Shown one piece after another: positions 1-7,429 of a stretch of DNA of 64,000 bases (positions are counted from its first letter, which is position 1; every line of letters begins with the position of its first letter). The DNA is taken from positions 1 through 64,000 of the forward strand of contig JACPXK010000091.1 in NCBI GenBank assembly GCA_016196565.1, in the 5' to 3' direction. The DNA comes from Candidatus Omnitrophota bacterium. GTDB lineage: Bacteria; Omnitrophota; Omnitrophia; Omnitrophales; Aquincolibacteriaceae. The translations under genes were made by a program, and so were the position numbers. The notes below the pieces were generated by a model. The model saw only the letters and a list, made by a program, of their open reading frames with translations. It was not told where the DNA came from and made no database searches.

Positions 1-66
1 AGACGCGATCCTCAACTCTTCGCTCACTGGCAGATGGGTATGAGACCCGCAACGGTTGGACGATAA
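1..66 (+). CDS. Group II intron-encoded protein, C-terminal end (partial)
   Basis: Frame 1 reads without a stop from the window edge to TAA at 64-66. The 21 visible residues include LFAHW, a pattern I associate with the C-terminal end of bacterial group II intron reverse transcriptase/maturases. The stop abuts domain V of the intron at 67, a normal arrangement for such introns. The rest of the protein (reverse transcriptase and maturase domains) lies upstream of the window, so its completeness and activity cannot be judged. Identity is mainly supported by the RNA structure directly downstream. Confidence 0.7.
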   Translation, partial: RRDPQLFAHWQMGMRPATVGR

Positions 67-140
67 GAGCCGTATGAGTCGAGAGGCTCACGTACGGATC
101 TGTGAGAGCGCGAGGGTGAAATCCCCTCGCGCCACTCGAC
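1..140 (+). mobile_element. Group II intron, 3' end (domains V and VI)
   Basis: Domain V is seen at 67-100: 34 nt, beginning GAGCCGTATGAG, with a GAGA tetraloop (GNRA type), an inner stem TGAGTC/GGCTCA, a two-base bulge and an outer stem CCGTA/TACGG. Domain VI follows at about 104-137, with GCGCGAGGG paired to CCCTCGCGC and an unpaired A at 134, the expected branch point near the 3' end. The intron should end at 140 (..CGAC). The downstream reading frame resumes as SNase coding sequence that matches the paralogue near 41.9 kb, which independently fixes the 3' splice site. The 5' part lies outside the window. Confidence 0.9.
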
Positions 141-457
141 CGCTTTGGGTGGTCCTTGATACGAGGCTCGGCGGCGTTAGCCGTCAAAAACTCCGCTTGC
201 GCGGAATCGACGCTCCCGAGATCAATACTGCCGCGGGACGGCGCGCGTTTGAATTTCTCAAGGCCACACTTGCCAAGGCTCCCTATCTCATTGTGCGAAG
301 CAGTAAAAATGACAAATTCGATCGCTACGAAGCAGACTTATTTATTCCCGCCAAAAATGCCGTCTCACGCAGTCCCGAATCCCTTGAACTCGCCGATTTA
401 ATTTTCATCAACAATCTTCTTCTCGAACGTGGATTTGCCGTGCAGCTTGATGAATAA
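141..457 (+). CDS. SNase-like (thermonuclease) domain protein, 3' exon of an intron-split gene
   Basis: The exon codes for the core of a staphylococcal-nuclease-like domain: LRLRGIDAPE carries the metal- and base-binding Arg, Asp and Glu, and DKFDRYEAD carries the second catalytic Arg. It aligns along its length with the C-terminal domain of the DUF1016-SNase fusion at 41117-42133, from the residues LWV onward. The intact paralogue reads D-T-L-W at the junction. Here the intron would split the Thr codon as A^CG, so splicing would restore the frame. An ATG at 56 in the same frame lies inside the intron and is not a credible start. The 5' exon is outside the window. The protein ends LLLERGFAVQLDE, as the paralogue ends LLQLGFAMRVNE. 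Confidence 0.85.
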
Positions 458-464
458 AGGATAA

Positions 465-599
465 ATGATCTTTCATCCCAAACGTTTCTGGCTCGTGATG
501 GTGCTCGGAATTTTTCTGGCGATTTATTTTTTACCGGCTCCCGAGGAATACCCGCCCGTGCCAAAACAGCGGCTATCTTACGATGCAGCAAATGGTTAG
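465..599 (+). CDS. Small single-pass membrane protein (44 aa)
   Basis: ATG at 465 follows an AAAGG ribosome binding site at 456-460 and starts 7 nt after the stop of the nuclease exon, so it is probably co-transcribed with it. The 44-residue product has a short basic N-terminus, one hydrophobic segment (about residues 9-24) and a Pro/Glu-rich tail. No family was recognised. The 42130-42672 membrane protein follows the intact DUF1016-SNase paralogue in the same relative place, but I see no sequence similarity between them. Confidence 0.5.
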   Translation: MIFHPKRFWLVMVLGIFLAIYFLPAPEEYPPVPKQRLSYDAANG

Positions 600-663
600 G
601 TGGGTTTTGCCCTCAACCTTTTGGCCGTATTCCGGGTGACTTTAAGGGCCTCGAAAACAGGTG

Positions 664-691
664 TTGACTTCCCGGCGAACTCGTCTATTAT
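664..691 (+). promoter_or_regulatory. Sigma-70-type promoter of the cold-shock gene
   Basis: TTGACT at 664-669 and TATTAT at 686-691 are separated by 16 nt. Transcription would start near 698, giving a leader of about 120 nt before the cold-shock ATG at 819. Long leaders are usual for csp mRNAs. Confidence 0.6.
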
Positions 692-745
692 AGGCCCAAG
701 TTGTTAATGCAAGCGAAGCCGTAAGATAGTTAATAAATTTATCAG

Positions 746-779
746 GCCGTGAGCTTCAATACAGCTTCACGGCTTTTTT
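746..779 (+). terminator. Intrinsic-terminator-like hairpin inside the csp leader
   Basis: GCCGTGA (746-752) pairs with TCACGGC (767-773), extended by GCT/AGC around a bulge, and six T follow (774-779). It lies between the promoter and the cold-shock start codon, so it may act as an attenuator, or end a short leader RNA of about 80 nt. Confidence 0.7.
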
Positions 780-818
780 ATTGTTACTGTCCTTATACTT
801 CGAGAAAGGAAAAATATC

Positions 819-1022
819 ATGACACTCGGTACTGTAAAGTGGTTTAATAACGAGAAGGGGTTTGGATTTATCACTCCTGAGAATGGCGGAAAAGATGTAT
901 TCGTACATCATACTGCGATTCAAGGCAGTGGCTTTAAAAGCCTGAATGAAGGTGATCGCGTTAAGTTTGACGTGACTGCCGGACCTAAAGGCGACCAAGC
1001 TTCGAACGTTACGAAAGCCTAA
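819..1022 (+). CDS. Cold-shock domain protein (CspA family)
   Basis: This 67-residue protein is a single cold-shock domain of full family length. RNP1 is seen as KGFGFIT (residues 14-20) and RNP2 as VFVHHTAI (residues 27-34). Such proteins bind single-stranded RNA and DNA and act as RNA chaperones in the cytoplasm. The start is fixed by GAAAGGA at 804-810, eight bases before ATG. The gene stands alone with its own promoter, a structured leader holding a terminator-like hairpin, and an intrinsic terminator downstream, which suggests regulation at the level of its leader RNA. Confidence 0.95.
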   Translation: MTLGTVKWFNNEKGFGFITPENGGKDVFVHHTAIQGSGFKSLNEGDRVKFDVTAGPKGDQASNVTKA

Positions 1023-1042
1023 GTCTCTTTTAAAAATAAAAG

Positions 1043-1072
1043 AACCCTGCCCTAACCCGGTAGGGTTTTTTT
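1043..1072 (+). terminator. Intrinsic terminator of the cold-shock gene
   Basis: AACCCTGCC (1043-1051) pairs with GGTAGGGTT (1059-1067) with one mismatch, followed by a run of T. It lies 20 nt after the cold-shock stop codon. Confidence 0.85.
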
Positions 1073-1167
1073 GTTTTACCGTACAAGATTTTAAGCTTTA
1101 CCCTGACGAAGTAAAAAATTCTGCCATATTATGATAACTTCATTAAAAAATAGAAGGAGACGGATCT

Positions 1168-1581
1168 ATGAAAAAATTAATGATGATGGTTTTCCTGATG
1201 GCTGGAATCGCCGTATCGGGCTTTTCATTGCCGGCGTTTGCCAACATTGAACATGGAATGGAATATGTGAGCACGCTACGCCAAGCCGCTACGGAATTGA
1301 AAAGTTCCAATCCGGATTTGTCCAATAAGCTGAATGATTTTGCGGATAAGAAAGAAAAATGGATGAAAGAAAAAGACGAAAAAAGTAAAAATAAAGAAGA
1401 ACGTTTTCAGCAGAAAAAAGACGATCTCGGCAGACTCGAACGGGCTTCAGCAGCTCTTAAAGAGGTCAATAAAGAATTATCCGCTGAGCTCGATGATATG
1501 GCCAATCGCTTGAAAGAAAAAGTTGAAGATTGGCAAGAAAAATGGGAAGAAAAACGGAAAGAAAAAGCTGAAAAGAAATAG
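1168..1581 (+). CDS. Secreted, highly charged coiled-coil protein
   Basis: No family was recognised. The 137-residue product starts with a clear signal peptide (Lys-Lys, then a hydrophobic stretch, cleavage likely after PAFA at about residue 25). The remainder is almost entirely Lys/Glu/Asp-rich helix, with heptad-like spacing from residue 45 to the end, so a periplasmic coiled coil is likely. A GAAGGAG site precedes the ATG. It is convergent with the diguanylate cyclase gene, 8 bases away. Function unknown. Confidence 0.8.
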   Translation: MKKLMMMVFLMAGIAVSGFSLPAFANIEHGMEYVSTLRQAATELKSSNPDLSNKLNDFADKKEKWMKEKDEKSKNKEERFQQKKDDLGRLERASAALKEVNKELSAELDDMANRLKEKVEDWQEKWEEKRKEKAEKK

Positions 1582-1589
1582 AGCCGGTT

Positions 1590-2756
1590 TTATTCCATCA
1601 AAAACACATTGCCCCGGCCGTGTTTTTTGACCTGAATTAAGGCATGGTCGGCGGCATCGATTAAAAACTGCATATCCTGGTATTTTTCTGGATCAACTTT
1701 GACCGCCCCAAAACTGAGCGTTACCTTAATTTCCTTCCTTCCGGCCGGGATCGCTAAATTTCTCACGGCTTGGCCGATGTTCTCAATGCGGGCGTAAAAA
1801 CTCGCGGTATCGGCTTGATCAATAATGAAAATAAATTCATCCCCGCCGTAACGTCCGATATAACTGGAAGTGCGCAAATGACTCTGCACGGTCTCGACCA
1901 CCTGGCAAATGACTTTGTCGCCGATCGTGTGGCTGTAGCTGTCATTGATTTCCTTAAAATGATCGATGTCGAAAATTACCAAATAGAAAAAACTTCCTAA
2001 CCTTTTGGCTGCCTGAAGTTTTGCTTCCAGAATATTGACGAAATGCCGGCGGTTATAAACCTTGGTCATGTCATCGATCTTGGAAAGCTGATCGGCCTCT
2101 TGATAAAGCCGGGCGAGCTTGGCATTGCTTTCGGCCAGTTTTTTTTCGCTTTGCTTAAGCTGTTCATTGGCCACAAAGCCGTTGAAATGCTGAATGCTAT
2201 AAAACTTATTCATCAGGCAGGCGAGTAGTAGCGTTGATCCCATAAAACAATTGGCCAGAAGAAAACCGGAAAAACTCCAGCCGGTTTGATTGGCAAGAAC
2301 CGCGATTTCATAAAGGGCCAGAATAAAAAGGCCTGTCCAAATATTGTGTTTGGTGGAAAAACTATTCATGCAAATCAGGCCCCAAAAGGTGAGATTAATG
2401 CCTTCATAATAATGGCTTGAGGCGCCGTCGGTTTTATAAATCATGAAAATAATGCCGGCCGCCATGACGGCGATGGAAAAATCGGCGAACCAGATAAAAT
2501 TCCGGGCGATCTTTTTGACAAAACTTAAAACTACGATCACGGCCAAAATGGCGACGACAGTAATCCGGGTCTTCAAAAAGAGTGCGGTTGCGGCGGGATA
2601 AATATGATAATCCACATAATTAAATAAAAGATAGAGGCAGGCGCCGATCGGCAGGGTGATGCGGACGCGGAAGACAATAAGGTGATTGACGGTTTCGGTG
2701 TAAGCGTTAAGAAGTTCCGGGCTGGGGATTTTTTTTATTTTGCTTGTTTGGGCCAA
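1590..2756 (-). CDS. Membrane-bound diguanylate cyclase (GGDEF)
   Basis: The C-terminal half is a GGDEF domain with the intact signature YGGDEF and the metal-site segment FDIDHFKEIND. It is expected to make cyclic di-GMP from two GTP. The N-terminal half has about six hydrophobic segments, followed by a coiled linker (LKQSEKKLAESNAKL). The open frame continues upstream across the divergent radical SAM gene, so the start was set at TTG 2756, which has a GGA-containing site 7 nt upstream and leaves a length of 388 residues. The membrane part resembles that of the second cyclase at 55495-57246 (both have YLLFN near the N-terminus). The start codon is uncertain. Confidence 0.8.
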   Translation of the reverse strand: MAQTSKIKKIPSPELLNAYTETVNHLIVFRVRITLPIGACLYLLFNYVDYHIYPAATALFLKTRITVVAILAVIVVLSFVKKIARNFIWFADFSIAVMAAGIIFMIYKTDGASSHYYEGINLTFWGLICMNSFSTKHNIWTGLFILALYEIAVLANQTGWSFSGFLLANCFMGSTLLLACLMNKFYSIQHFNGFVANEQLKQSEKKLAESNAKLARLYQEADQLSKIDDMTKVYNRRHFVNILEAKLQAAKRLGSFFYLVIFDIDHFKEINDSYSHTIGDKVICQVVETVQSHLRTSSYIGRYGGDEFIFIIDQADTASFYARIENIGQAVRNLAIPAGRKEIKVTLSFGAVKVDPEKYQDMQFLIDAADHALIQVKKHGRGNVFLME

Positions 2757-2867
2757 TCGCTTGTCCGCTGTGAGTAAACGGCCATAGAATACTGATTGTA
2801 CGGATGAATTGCAAATAAGTTGATTTTTTTCTGGACTATAAATCCCGTCAGAGGTAAAAGAATATTG

Positions 2868-3905
2868 ATGAAACCCATTAAAAATCCTCCGAATCCGTTT
2901 CAAGATTACGGCCTGGAATATTTTGAAGGCGTCGAAGCTCCGGCAAAGCTCGAAATCTATGAAGACCAAACGCGGAGCATTCTCTCGCGCAATGATTCGC
3001 CTGATCTTGGCTTTCGCTGGAGCCTTAATCCCTATCGCGGCTGCCAGCACGCGTGCGCTTATTGTTACGCGCGGCCTTCGCATGAATACCTGGGCTGGGG
3101 AGCAGGAAGCGATTTTGAAAACAAAATTCTGGTCAAAACCAAAGCGCCGGAACTTTTGAGGCAGGCTTTTTTGAAAAAATCCTGGAAGGGAGAAATGATT
3201 GTCTTTTCGGGAGATACGGATTGTTATCAACCGCTTGAGGCTTCCTATAAACTCACCGGAGATTGTTTGAAAGTGTGCCTGGAATTCGGCAATCCGGTTT
3301 CACTCATCACGAAATCTTTTTTGATTACGCGTGATCTGGATTTGCTTACCAAACTGCATGAGCGGACTCATTTATCCGTCTGTGTCAGTATTCCGTTTTG
3401 GGATGAACAAGTCGCGCGTTTGGTCGAACCCGGTGCGGCCGCCGTCCTCAAACGCTTTGAAGCCGTTCAAATGCTGGCCCGGCGTGGGATTGAAGTGAAT
3501 GTTCTGGTGGCTCCGATTATTCCGGGTCTCAATGATTCGGACATTCCGCTGATATTAAAGAAGGCCGCCGATTGCGGCGCGCGGTACGCTTCGCCCGTGC
3601 TTTTGCGTCTTCCAGGCAATGTCAAAACGGTTTTTTTGGAGCGCATACGGCGTTTATTCCCCCTCCGTTATTCTAAAATTGAAAATAGTATCCGCCGTTC
3701 CCGAGGAGGTTCGCTTTACAAAAGCGAATTTGGAAAACGTTTTCAAGGTGTTGGCGAGGAATGGCAAAATATCCGCCGGTTTTTTTCGGTTTACTGCCGC
3801 AAATTCGGTTTGAATAAGGATAGGGAAGACGAAATTGCCGCGCGGCCGGGCTTTTGCCGGCCGCGTCAGCCTATCGCACAAAGGGAATTTATCTTTCATG
3901 AATAA
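2868..3905 (+). CDS. Radical SAM protein, PA0069/SplB-like family
   Basis: The cluster-binding motif C59-H-A-C63-A-Y-C66 sits in the N-terminal quarter and would hold a 4Fe-4S cluster for cleaving S-adenosylmethionine. The surrounding sequence (SLNPYRGC, CYARPSHEY, VFSGDTDCYQPLE) is typical of the PA0069/Rv2578c family, which is related to spore photoproduct lyase but has no established substrate. The start at 2868 follows AGAGGTAA, and the product has 345 residues, near the family's usual length. The gene is divergent from the diguanylate cyclase, with about 110 bases between them for both promoters. Confidence 0.88.
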   Translation: MKPIKNPPNPFQDYGLEYFEGVEAPAKLEIYEDQTRSILSRNDSPDLGFRWSLNPYRGCQHACAYCYARPSHEYLGWGAGSDFENKILVKTKAPELLRQAFLKKSWKGEMIVFSGDTDCYQPLEASYKLTGDCLKVCLEFGNPVSLITKSFLITRDLDLLTKLHERTHLSVCVSIPFWDEQVARLVEPGAAAVLKRFEAVQMLARRGIEVNVLVAPIIPGLNDSDIPLILKKAADCGARYASPVLLRLPGNVKTVFLERIRRLFPLRYSKIENSIRRSRGGSLYKSEFGKRFQGVGEEWQNIRRFFSVYCRKFGLNKDREDEIAARPGFCRPRQPIAQREFIFHE

Positions 3906-3914
3906 ATTCCTCTT

Positions 3915-4511
3915 TCATGCGATGTCGCGCTTATTCTCGTCTTCTTCGTAGGAAAGGCCCGATTTAAAAATCGTGCTGTCTATGGAAAAGGCACGTCTTG
4001 AGAGAACATTTCCCAGCATTCCGCCGAGCGCTCCGGCGCCAAGTCCCAGTGAGTTCGTAAAGAACAAAGCCCAAAGAGTTGTGCTTGTGCCGGTCACCTG
4101 GATTACGGTTTGTACGCTTAAGATTTGTGACTGCGTAGCGGTGGCGGCTTGAATAGCTGCGACCAGCAATGTCATCACCCCCGATAAGGCCCAAACCAGA
4201 AGGCCGTGAATGACGGCCGTTCCCCGATCCATCACACCGGCAGAGCGTCCGCAAAGCATGGCACCCACGAAAATGGCAGCCACGGATGAAAGCACCACCC
4301 ATAGACTCGAGCTAAAAGTGATTTGTTGCTTGAAACCCTCGCCAAAAATCAAAAAGGAGTTTCCGGTAATGGCGGCTCCAAGCAAATAAAGTAACATGGC
4401 AAAAGCATAGGCAAAGAGCCACCCGCCAAAAACAGAACTCCAGCGAATTCCGGCGTGGAATTGATAAATCTTTTCTGTTTTCAATTCTGTTTGTAATTTT
4501 TGTTCTGACAT
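3915..4511 (-). CDS. Four-helix membrane protein of unknown function
   Basis: The start at 4511 is chosen because AAGGAGG lies 5 nt upstream; a longer reading from 4538 has no such site. The 198-residue product has a short hydrophilic N-terminus and about four or five membrane segments, with Gly/Ala-rich helices (for example GLGAGALGGMLGNVL near residue 170) that suggest tight packing. No catalytic motif was seen and no family was recognised. It is convergent with the radical SAM gene and lies just downstream of the small disordered protein at 4603-4806, probably in one transcript. Confidence 0.75.
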   Translation of the reverse strand: MSEQKLQTELKTEKIYQFHAGIRWSSVFGGWLFAYAFAMLLYLLGAAITGNSFLIFGEGFKQQITFSSSLWVVLSSVAAIFVGAMLCGRSAGVMDRGTAVIHGLLVWALSGVMTLLVAAIQAATATQSQILSVQTVIQVTGTSTTLWALFFTNSLGLGAGALGGMLGNVLSRRAFSIDSTIFKSGLSYEEDENKRDIA

Positions 4512-4602
4512 AAATGCCTCCTTATCGCAATCGCGCATGTCTAGCGCGAATCGATGTTTTGGCTGGGGTCAATCCTTCTACCGATACCGGAGTCTTGGCT
4601 GA

Positions 4603-4806
4603 TCAAAATCCTGAAGGCGGATTTTTTTCTTCGTCCTCATCCGTCAGTTCTTTTTCCTCGGAAGCTTCTTGCTTTGGATTTTCGACTTCCTGGTCTCTTC
4701 GAGGATTGTCTTGTTGCTGACCGGGTCGCTGCTGAGGCCGTTCGACATTATCTCGCTGTCTTCCCTGTGTTTTTTGCTGTTGATACTTTTGTCCGTCAGG
4801 TTTCAT
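4603..4806 (-). CDS. Small Gln/Glu/Arg-rich, probably disordered protein
   Basis: AAAAGGAG sits 7 nt before the ATG at 4806, which decides the start. The 67-residue product is hydrophilic, rich in Gln, Arg and Glu, with an acidic C-terminal part (KELTDEDEEKNPPSGF), and has no hydrophobic core, so it is probably unstructured. No family was recognised. It precedes the membrane protein at 3915-4511 on the same strand with 91 bases between them. Confidence 0.6.
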   Translation of the reverse strand: MKPDGQKYQQQKTQGRQRDNVERPQQRPGQQQDNPRRDQEVENPKQEASEEKELTDEDEEKNPPSGF

Positions 4807-4990
4807 TTTGATTCTCCTTTTGGTTGCCAACAAGACCGATAGCTTTCATCTATAAAGTGCAATTCCTGTGCCATTGCGCCTAGAGGGAAAAGACTGTGAG
4901 AGGGGAGCTTAAACGTCTTAATGCTCTGACAAATTTCTTAAAATGTCTGTCTTTAATGTCAGACAAAAGCCTAGAAACAGAAATAAGAAT

Positions 4991-5019
4991 TTAACAATTG
5001 CGAATTTATAGACTATATA
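4991..5019 (+). promoter_or_regulatory. Promoter of the Rrf2 regulator and sulfate uptake genes
   Basis: TTAACA at 4991-4996 and TATATA at 5014-5019 are 17 nt apart. Start of transcription would be near 5026, leaving a leader of less than 20 nt. Confidence 0.55.
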
Positions 5020-5040
5020 CTCTATCAACTTTATAGACTA
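5005..5040 (+). promoter_or_regulatory. Direct-repeat operator, probably for the Rrf2 regulator
   Basis: TTTATAGACTA occurs twice, at 5005-5015 and 5030-5040, with 25 nt between starts. The first copy lies inside TATAGACTATA (5007-5017), a near-perfect dyad that overlaps the -10 box; the second lies in the short leader. The layout fits autoregulation by the protein encoded 4 bases downstream; this is inference. Confidence 0.6.
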
Positions 5041-5043
5041 CTT

Positions 5044-5496
5044 ATGATATCTAAAAAAACAAAATATGCTATCAAAGCGTTACTCCTTTTATCAGAAGGG
5101 GTTACAACAAGCCAGACGCAGCTCATTTCTGATCTGGCCAGAAAAGGGAAAATACCCAAAAAGTTTCTGGAATCGATTTTGTTGGAACTTAAAAATGACG
5201 GCATTCTTCGCAGCAAAAAAGGAAAGGGAGGCGGTTACTCCTTGGCTAAAAGGCCCTCTCAAATTAAGTTGGGAGCCCTGCTTCGTATTTTGGAAGGTCC
5301 GCTTGCGCCGCTTCCCTGCCTCAGCAAAACAGCCTATGAAAAATGCGCCGAATGTGAAGATGAAAACACCTGCGCGCTTCGTTTGACCATGAAAGAAATG
5401 TATAAAGCCCAAACCGAAATTCTGGATAATACAACGCTTGAAGACATGCTTGAAAAAAGCCGCGCCCTTCAAACTTCAGAAATGTATTTTATTTAA
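5044..5496 (+). CDS. Rrf2-family transcriptional regulator of sulfate uptake
   Basis: The 150-residue protein has the Rrf2 winged-helix domain, starting MISKKTKYAIKALL as family members do, with the wing segment GKGGGYSLAK (about residues 60-70). Four cysteines (C92, C101, C104, C110) form the region where IscR and related members bind an Fe-S cluster or sense redox state. The gene sits 75 bases before a complete sulfate/thiosulfate importer, so a CymR-like role in sulfur control is likely. No Shine-Dalgarno sequence is visible; the start is decided by family similarity. Repeats that may be its own operator lie just upstream. Confidence 0.88.
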   Translation: MISKKTKYAIKALLLLSEGVTTSQTQLISDLARKGKIPKKFLESILLELKNDGILRSKKGKGGGYSLAKRPSQIKLGALLRILEGPLAPLPCLSKTAYEKCAECEDENTCALRLTMKEMYKAQTEILDNTTLEDMLEKSRALQTSEMYFI

Positions 5497-5506
5497 TTCG
5501 CAAAAG

Positions 5507-5560
5507 CCTCCGGCTCTATCGAGCCGTCCTCCGGATCTACGATCCGATAGGCTCGGAGAG
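5507..5560 (+). repeat. Two tandem hairpin units before the sulfate-binding protein gene
   Basis: Two units each start CCTCCGG and fold into 6-bp hairpins: CGGCTC/GAGCCG (5511-5526) and CGGATC/GATCCG (5532-5546). They are followed by the purine-rich site GGAGAGGAAAG (5555-5565). The CCTCC motifs could pair with that ribosome binding site, so a control element of translation is possible but unproven. Confidence 0.55.
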
Positions 5561-5571
5561 GAAAGTTACTT

Positions 5572-6609
5572 ATGACCAAAAACAAAAGGTACCAGGCACC
5601 TAAGGTACCAGGTACCGCTTGGTTTATGATGTTAACTATAATTTTTACCGCCGCCGTCCACCCTTTATATGCTGCTGAAAAAAACGTTACGCTGCTTAAT
5701 GTTTCGTACGATCCTACCCGTGAACTTTATGAAGAATTCAATGCAGCGTTTGCCAAACATTGGAAGGAAAAAACCGGGCAAAATGTGACGATCAATCAAT
5801 CGCACGGAGGTTCCGGTAAACAGGCGCGTTCCATTATTGACGGATTGGATGCGGATGTCGCGACTTTGGCTTTGGGCTATGACATGGATGCCCTTTGGCA
5901 AAAGGGAGGACTTATTACCAAGAACTGGCAGTCCAAATTGCCGAACAATAGCGCCCCTTATACTTCCACCATTGTTTTTTTAGTACGAAAAGGAAATCCA
6001 AAAGCCATTAAGGATTGGGATGATTTGGTAAAGCCCGAAATAGGAATTATCACCCCGAATCCCAAAACTTCGGGAGGAGCGCGCTGGAATTATTTGGCAG
6101 CCTGGGCTTTTGCCGAAAAGAAATTTGAAGGGGATATTCAACATATTAAACTCTTTATGACTTCGATATTTAAAAATGTCCTTGTGCTGGATACGGGAGC
6201 ACGTAGTTCCACTACAACCTTTGTGGAACGCGGCATTGGCGATGTTTTAATTACGTGGGAGAACGAGGCATTTCTGGCAATCGAGGAACTGGGAAAGGAT
6301 AATTTTGAAATTGTGATTCCTTCGATCAGTATTCTTGCCGAACCTCCCGTCACGGTGGTGGATAAAGCCGCCAAGAAACACGGAACCGAAGAAGCGGCCA
6401 AAGCCTATTTGGAATACCTTTACACGGAAGAGGGACAAGAAATCGCGGCCAAACATTATTACCGGCCGCGCGTGGAAGCAGCGGCACAAAAATATGCCGC
6501 ACAATTTCCTCAGATTAATTTGATTACCATAGAACATTTCGGCGGCTGGCAAAAAGCCCACACGGATCATTTTGCTGACGGAGGAATTTTTGATCAAATT
6601 TATCAATAA
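5572..6609 (+). CDS. sbp: Sulfate/thiosulfate-binding periplasmic protein
   Basis: This 345-residue substrate-binding protein of the Sbp/CysP family delivers sulfate to the CysTWA importer encoded directly downstream. Family motifs include [14 protein letters not shown] near the mature N-terminus, [13 protein letters not shown], and [17 protein letters not shown]. It starts with a signal peptide whose n-region (residues 5-16, [10 protein letters not shown]) is encoded by a copy of the palindromic GGTACC repeat family at 5584-5616, while the hydrophobic core and the cleavage site (after LYAA) follow. The gene overlaps the start of cysT. Confidence 0.95.
   Translation: MTKNKRYQAPKVPGTAWFMMLTIIFTAAVHPLYAAEKNVTLLNVSYDPTRELYEEFNAAFAKHWKEKTGQNVTINQSHGGSGKQARSIIDGLDADVATLALGYDMDALWQKGGLITKNWQSKLPNNSAPYTSTIVFLVRKGNPKAIKDWDDLVKPEIGIITPNPKTSGGARWNYLAAWAFAEKKFEGDIQHIKLFMTSIFKNVLVLDTGARSSTTTFVERGIGDVLITWENEAFLAIEELGKDNFEIVIPSISILAEPPVTVVDKAAKKHGTEEAAKAYLEYLYTEEGQEIAAKHYYRPRVEAAAQKYAAQFPQINLITIEHFGGWQKAHTDHFADGGIFDQIYQ
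5584..5616 (+). repeat. Palindromic GGNNCC repeat inside the sbp signal-peptide region
   Basis: AAAAGGTACCAGGCACC is followed directly by AAGGTACCAGGTACC, two tandem 13-nt palindromic units of the same type found at about a dozen other places in the window. It begins four codons after the sbp start and is read in frame. Confidence 0.85.
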
Positions 6610-7426
6610 ACCTTACAGCGTGATTCCGGGATTCGGACTCACCCTGGGATTTACACTGGTGTATCTGAGCCTGATTGTTCTCATCCCTGTGTCGTTACTT
6701 TTTTTTAAGGCAACGGCCCTCGGATGGGGACATTTCTGGGACACAGTCACTTCGCCGCGCGTTGTCGCGAGTTTAAAATTAAGTTTCGGAGCTTCTTTGG
6801 CGAGCGCGTTGATCAATGCCGTTTTCGGACTCCTTGTGGCCTGGGTTTTGGTCCGTTACCGGTTTCCCGGGAAAAAAATTATCGATGCCCTTGTGGATCT
6901 TCCTTTTGCTTTGCCCACGGCAGTGGCGGGTATCGCCCTCACTACGCTTTATGCGCCAAATGGCTGGATGGGAAAAATCCTGGGGGCATGGGGGATTAAG
7001 GCGGCCTTTACGCTGCTTGGAATTACAATCGCGCTTGTTTTTATCGGTTTGCCGTTCGTGGTCCGCACCCTTGAGCCTATTTTGCAGGATTTAGAAAAAG
7101 AAATGGAAGAGGCCGCACTCAGTCTGGGCGCAAGCCGGTGGCAGACTTTTTATCGGGTGATTTTTCCTGCGCTTTTTCCGGCGCTCCTTGCCGGATGCGC
7201 CATGGCATTTTCGCGCGCGGTGGGCGAATACGGCTCGGTAGTATTTATTGCCGGCAATATGCCGATGAAAACCGAGATCGCGCCGCTTTTAATCATGACC
7301 AAACTGGAACAATATGATTACGCCGGAGCCACGGCCATTGCCGTTGTCATGCTGGTGATTTCTTTTATCCTTTTGTTTGCGACCAATGTCCTGCAGGCCT
7401 GGACACGTCAATACGAGAAAGTGTAA
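6590..7426 (+). CDS. cysT: Sulfate ABC transporter permease CysT (CysU)
   Basis: This integral membrane permease has about six helices, ending in the conserved cytoplasmic loop [15 protein letters not shown]...P that docks the ATPase. It pairs with CysW to form the sulfate channel. The start was set at TTG 6590, five bases after GGAGG at 6580-6584, giving 278 residues; it overlaps the end of sbp by 20 nt, which suggests translational coupling. A TTG at 6572 in frame is an alternative without a ribosome binding site. The family is certain; assignment as CysT rests on gene order and similarity. Confidence 0.93.
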   Translation: MIKFINKPYSVIPGFGLTLGFTLVYLSLIVLIPVSLLFFKATALGWGHFWDTVTSPRVVASLKLSFGASLASALINAVFGLLVAWVLVRYRFPGKKIIDALVDLPFALPTAVAGIALTTLYAPNGWMGKILGAWGIKAAFTLLGITIALVFIGLPFVVRTLEPILQDLEKEMEEAALSLGASRWQTFYRVIFPALFPALLAGCAMAFSRAVGEYGSVVFIAGNMPMKTEIAPLLIMTKLEQYDYAGATAIAVVMLVISFILLFATNVLQAWTRQYEKV

Positions 7427-7429
7427 AAC

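Noticed and set aside
56..140. ATG at 56 as start of the first nuclease gene
   Set aside because: It lies inside the intron, overlapping domain V; the in-frame reading through domain VI is incidental, and similarity to the paralogue starts only after 140.
2757..3230. Extension of the first diguanylate cyclase upstream to 3230
   Set aside because: This part runs antisense to the radical SAM gene, has no membrane or domain features, and the paralogue at 55495 starts right before the first membrane helix.
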